The notes below the pieces were generated by a model. That model ran no database searches. It was not told the DNA's origin and was given only the letters and a program-made list of their open reading frames with translations. From assembly GCA_910592205.1 (NCBI GenBank), contig CAJVPJ010000623.1:1-20639 (forward strand): 20,639 nt of DNA, in the 5' to 3' direction. This document shows positions 19,688 to 20,639 of this stretch, piece by piece. Position 1 is the stretch's first letter, and the number at the start of each line of letters is the position of its first letter. A program made the translations under genes and the position numbers. The DNA is from Paraglomus occultum (taxonomy: Eukaryota > Glomeromycota > Glomeromycetes > Paraglomerales > Paraglomeraceae).

Positions 19688-20522
19688 ATGAAGTGTTATA
19701 TGATTGCTAGTTTACTCTTTTACGATTGTTATTCTCGGTATGGATTCTGCTCCGCATGTGGAATACTCCGATGTAGTCCGGTGTGGTGCATATGTGGACA
19801 TAAACAATTATCCGATGGGTGATCTAGCAATAATAAGCAACTCGACAAGTTTATCAGTTACAAACAAACACGCCAAATGATGCCTACCTGGAATGGATTC
19901 CATATATTAGTGATAGGGGAAATGAAAGTGGATGCTTCGATCGTCTACCTATTCCTCGTGCACGTGTTAAATTGATTCCACTTGAGATAACAGACGAGAC
20001 GGATGATTTATATTATGCCGAGGTAAATCAATTACTCGTGTTATCGAATAGTTGAATAGTAATTGACTTATTATTATTCTCACTAGTTATGTGATGAGCA
20101 TCCAGATATTCTTAACAAGAATGTTTGGGTTACCATCGGATTCACTTATGATGCAAGCGAACAAAAGTATTATCTAATAAAAGACGAATATGAGAGGGAA
20201 TTATGTCTGGCGTGTACGAAGCGATTAGGACTTGCGGTAAATGCATTCTGTTACCATTGTAAAGCCCCCACGACCTGCCAATTGGACTATGGGCAACACG
20301 TCATTGGATTCATTTATCATGGAGTCATGGAGTAATGTGAAGAATAAAGGCGATTCCTATATACAATGGATAGAGTACTCATTGTTGACAGACGTACGAG
20401 AAATGAGCTCATTACGTCATGGATGCACTCATATAGCGGAATGGTTAGAACCGACGGTAAACAAATTGACACGAGTAGCACTCAAGCAAATAGGCGATAG
20501 TCGATCGCTTGATCTTCAGCAG
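19688..20522 (+). pseudogene. Degenerate lineage-specific kinase-like gene with two zinc-knuckle modules (partial)
   Basis: The first module reads YGFCSACGILRCSPVWCICG, then DG, TGA (19820-19822), then SSNNKQLDKFI. After a one-base shift near 19850-19860 it continues TNTPNDAYLEWIPYISDRG and IPLEITDETDDLYYAE. A 64-nt intron (20023-20086) follows. The next exon reads VWVTIGFTYDASEQKYYL and then a second knuckle, CLACTKRLGLAVNAFCYHCK. A second shift at the C5 run (20265-20269) leads to PRPANWTMGNTSLDSFI, YIQWIEY and a kinase N-lobe start, CTHIAEW...TRVALKQIG, with a donor at 20523. In the kinase family I recall, WTxGNxxIDxFI precedes the kinase domain, so the TGA sits where Trp is expected. The ATP loop is degraded (SSLRHG in place of GxGGFG). 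Sequence error at the homopolymer is possible, but TGA plus two shifts favour a pseudogene. It runs past the window. Confidence 0.5.
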
Positions 20523-20639
20523 GTAAATTATTCGCGTGTAAAATTATGAATAATATTAAGTACACATACTGACCAAAAGTATTGGTCACATGACGATCAT
20601 CATCAAAAACGCAAAATTTTACTTGGAATTCGAAATGAC
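20523..20639 (+). other. Likely intron and continuation of the kinase-like gene
   Basis: A GTAAAT donor at 20523 begins an AT-rich stretch. After an AAAAG at about 20575-20579 two frames are open to the window edge, but none is recognisable as kinase sequence. The window ends before the gene can be judged. Confidence 0.3.

Noticed and set aside
19741-19876. Plus-strand frame starting at ATG 19741
   Set aside because: It is a shadow of the overlapping frame that encodes the Cys-knuckle (CSACGILRC), which matches the second module further downstream.

Overview
The window looks like AT-rich, intron-dense fungal nuclear DNA. Genes are split by many short GT-AG introns (about 64-217 nt). The recognisable proteins are fungal or eukaryotic housekeeping factors: the PIKK co-chaperone Tel2, an RBR ubiquitin ligase, and the cell-wall-integrity MAPKK Mkk1/Pek1. 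The right-edge gene resembles the lineage-expanded kinase-like genes (zinc-knuckle, then a WTxGN..xDxFI segment, then a kinase domain) that I associate with arbuscular mycorrhizal fungi (Glomeromycotina). That placement is inference from memory of the family, not from a search.

Region 1-5750 is gene-poor. It opens with a broken pogo/CENP-B-type transposase at the left edge and continues as about 3.7 kb of AT-rich DNA with only coding-like relics. It ends in a large foldback structure (3944-5212) made of two inverted copies of a terminal-inverted-repeat element. At 5751 begins a small secreted-protein gene with a clear signal peptide and a probable intron that turns it into an 83-residue, four-cysteine precursor.

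Region 7355-11041 (minus strand) is a TEL2 gene. I resolved 14 exons in which every junction keeps phase; one of them needs a GC-AG intron. The N-terminal exon or exons upstream of 11041 are not resolved. About 1.9 kb of mostly non-coding DNA separates it from the divergent RBR ligase gene (12925-14902, plus strand, six exons, 481 residues, all three zinc modules and the catalytic cysteine present). Convergent to that is a three-exon, 183-residue cysteine-rich zinc-binding protein (15295-16168, minus). It shares a 778-bp bidirectional intergenic region with the Mkk1/Pek1-type MAPKK gene (16947-18740, plus, six exons, 388 residues).

The right end (19321-20639) holds a 120-residue ORF of unknown function and a degenerate kinase-like gene. 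The latter has two zinc-knuckle modules, an in-frame TGA at a conserved Trp position, two one-base frameshifts and a degraded glycine-rich loop; it runs off the window.

The housekeeping genes do not form an operon-like unit. Tel2 (PIKK maturation, including TOR) and Mkk1 (cell-wall-integrity signalling) are both signalling-related, but their closeness is probably incidental.
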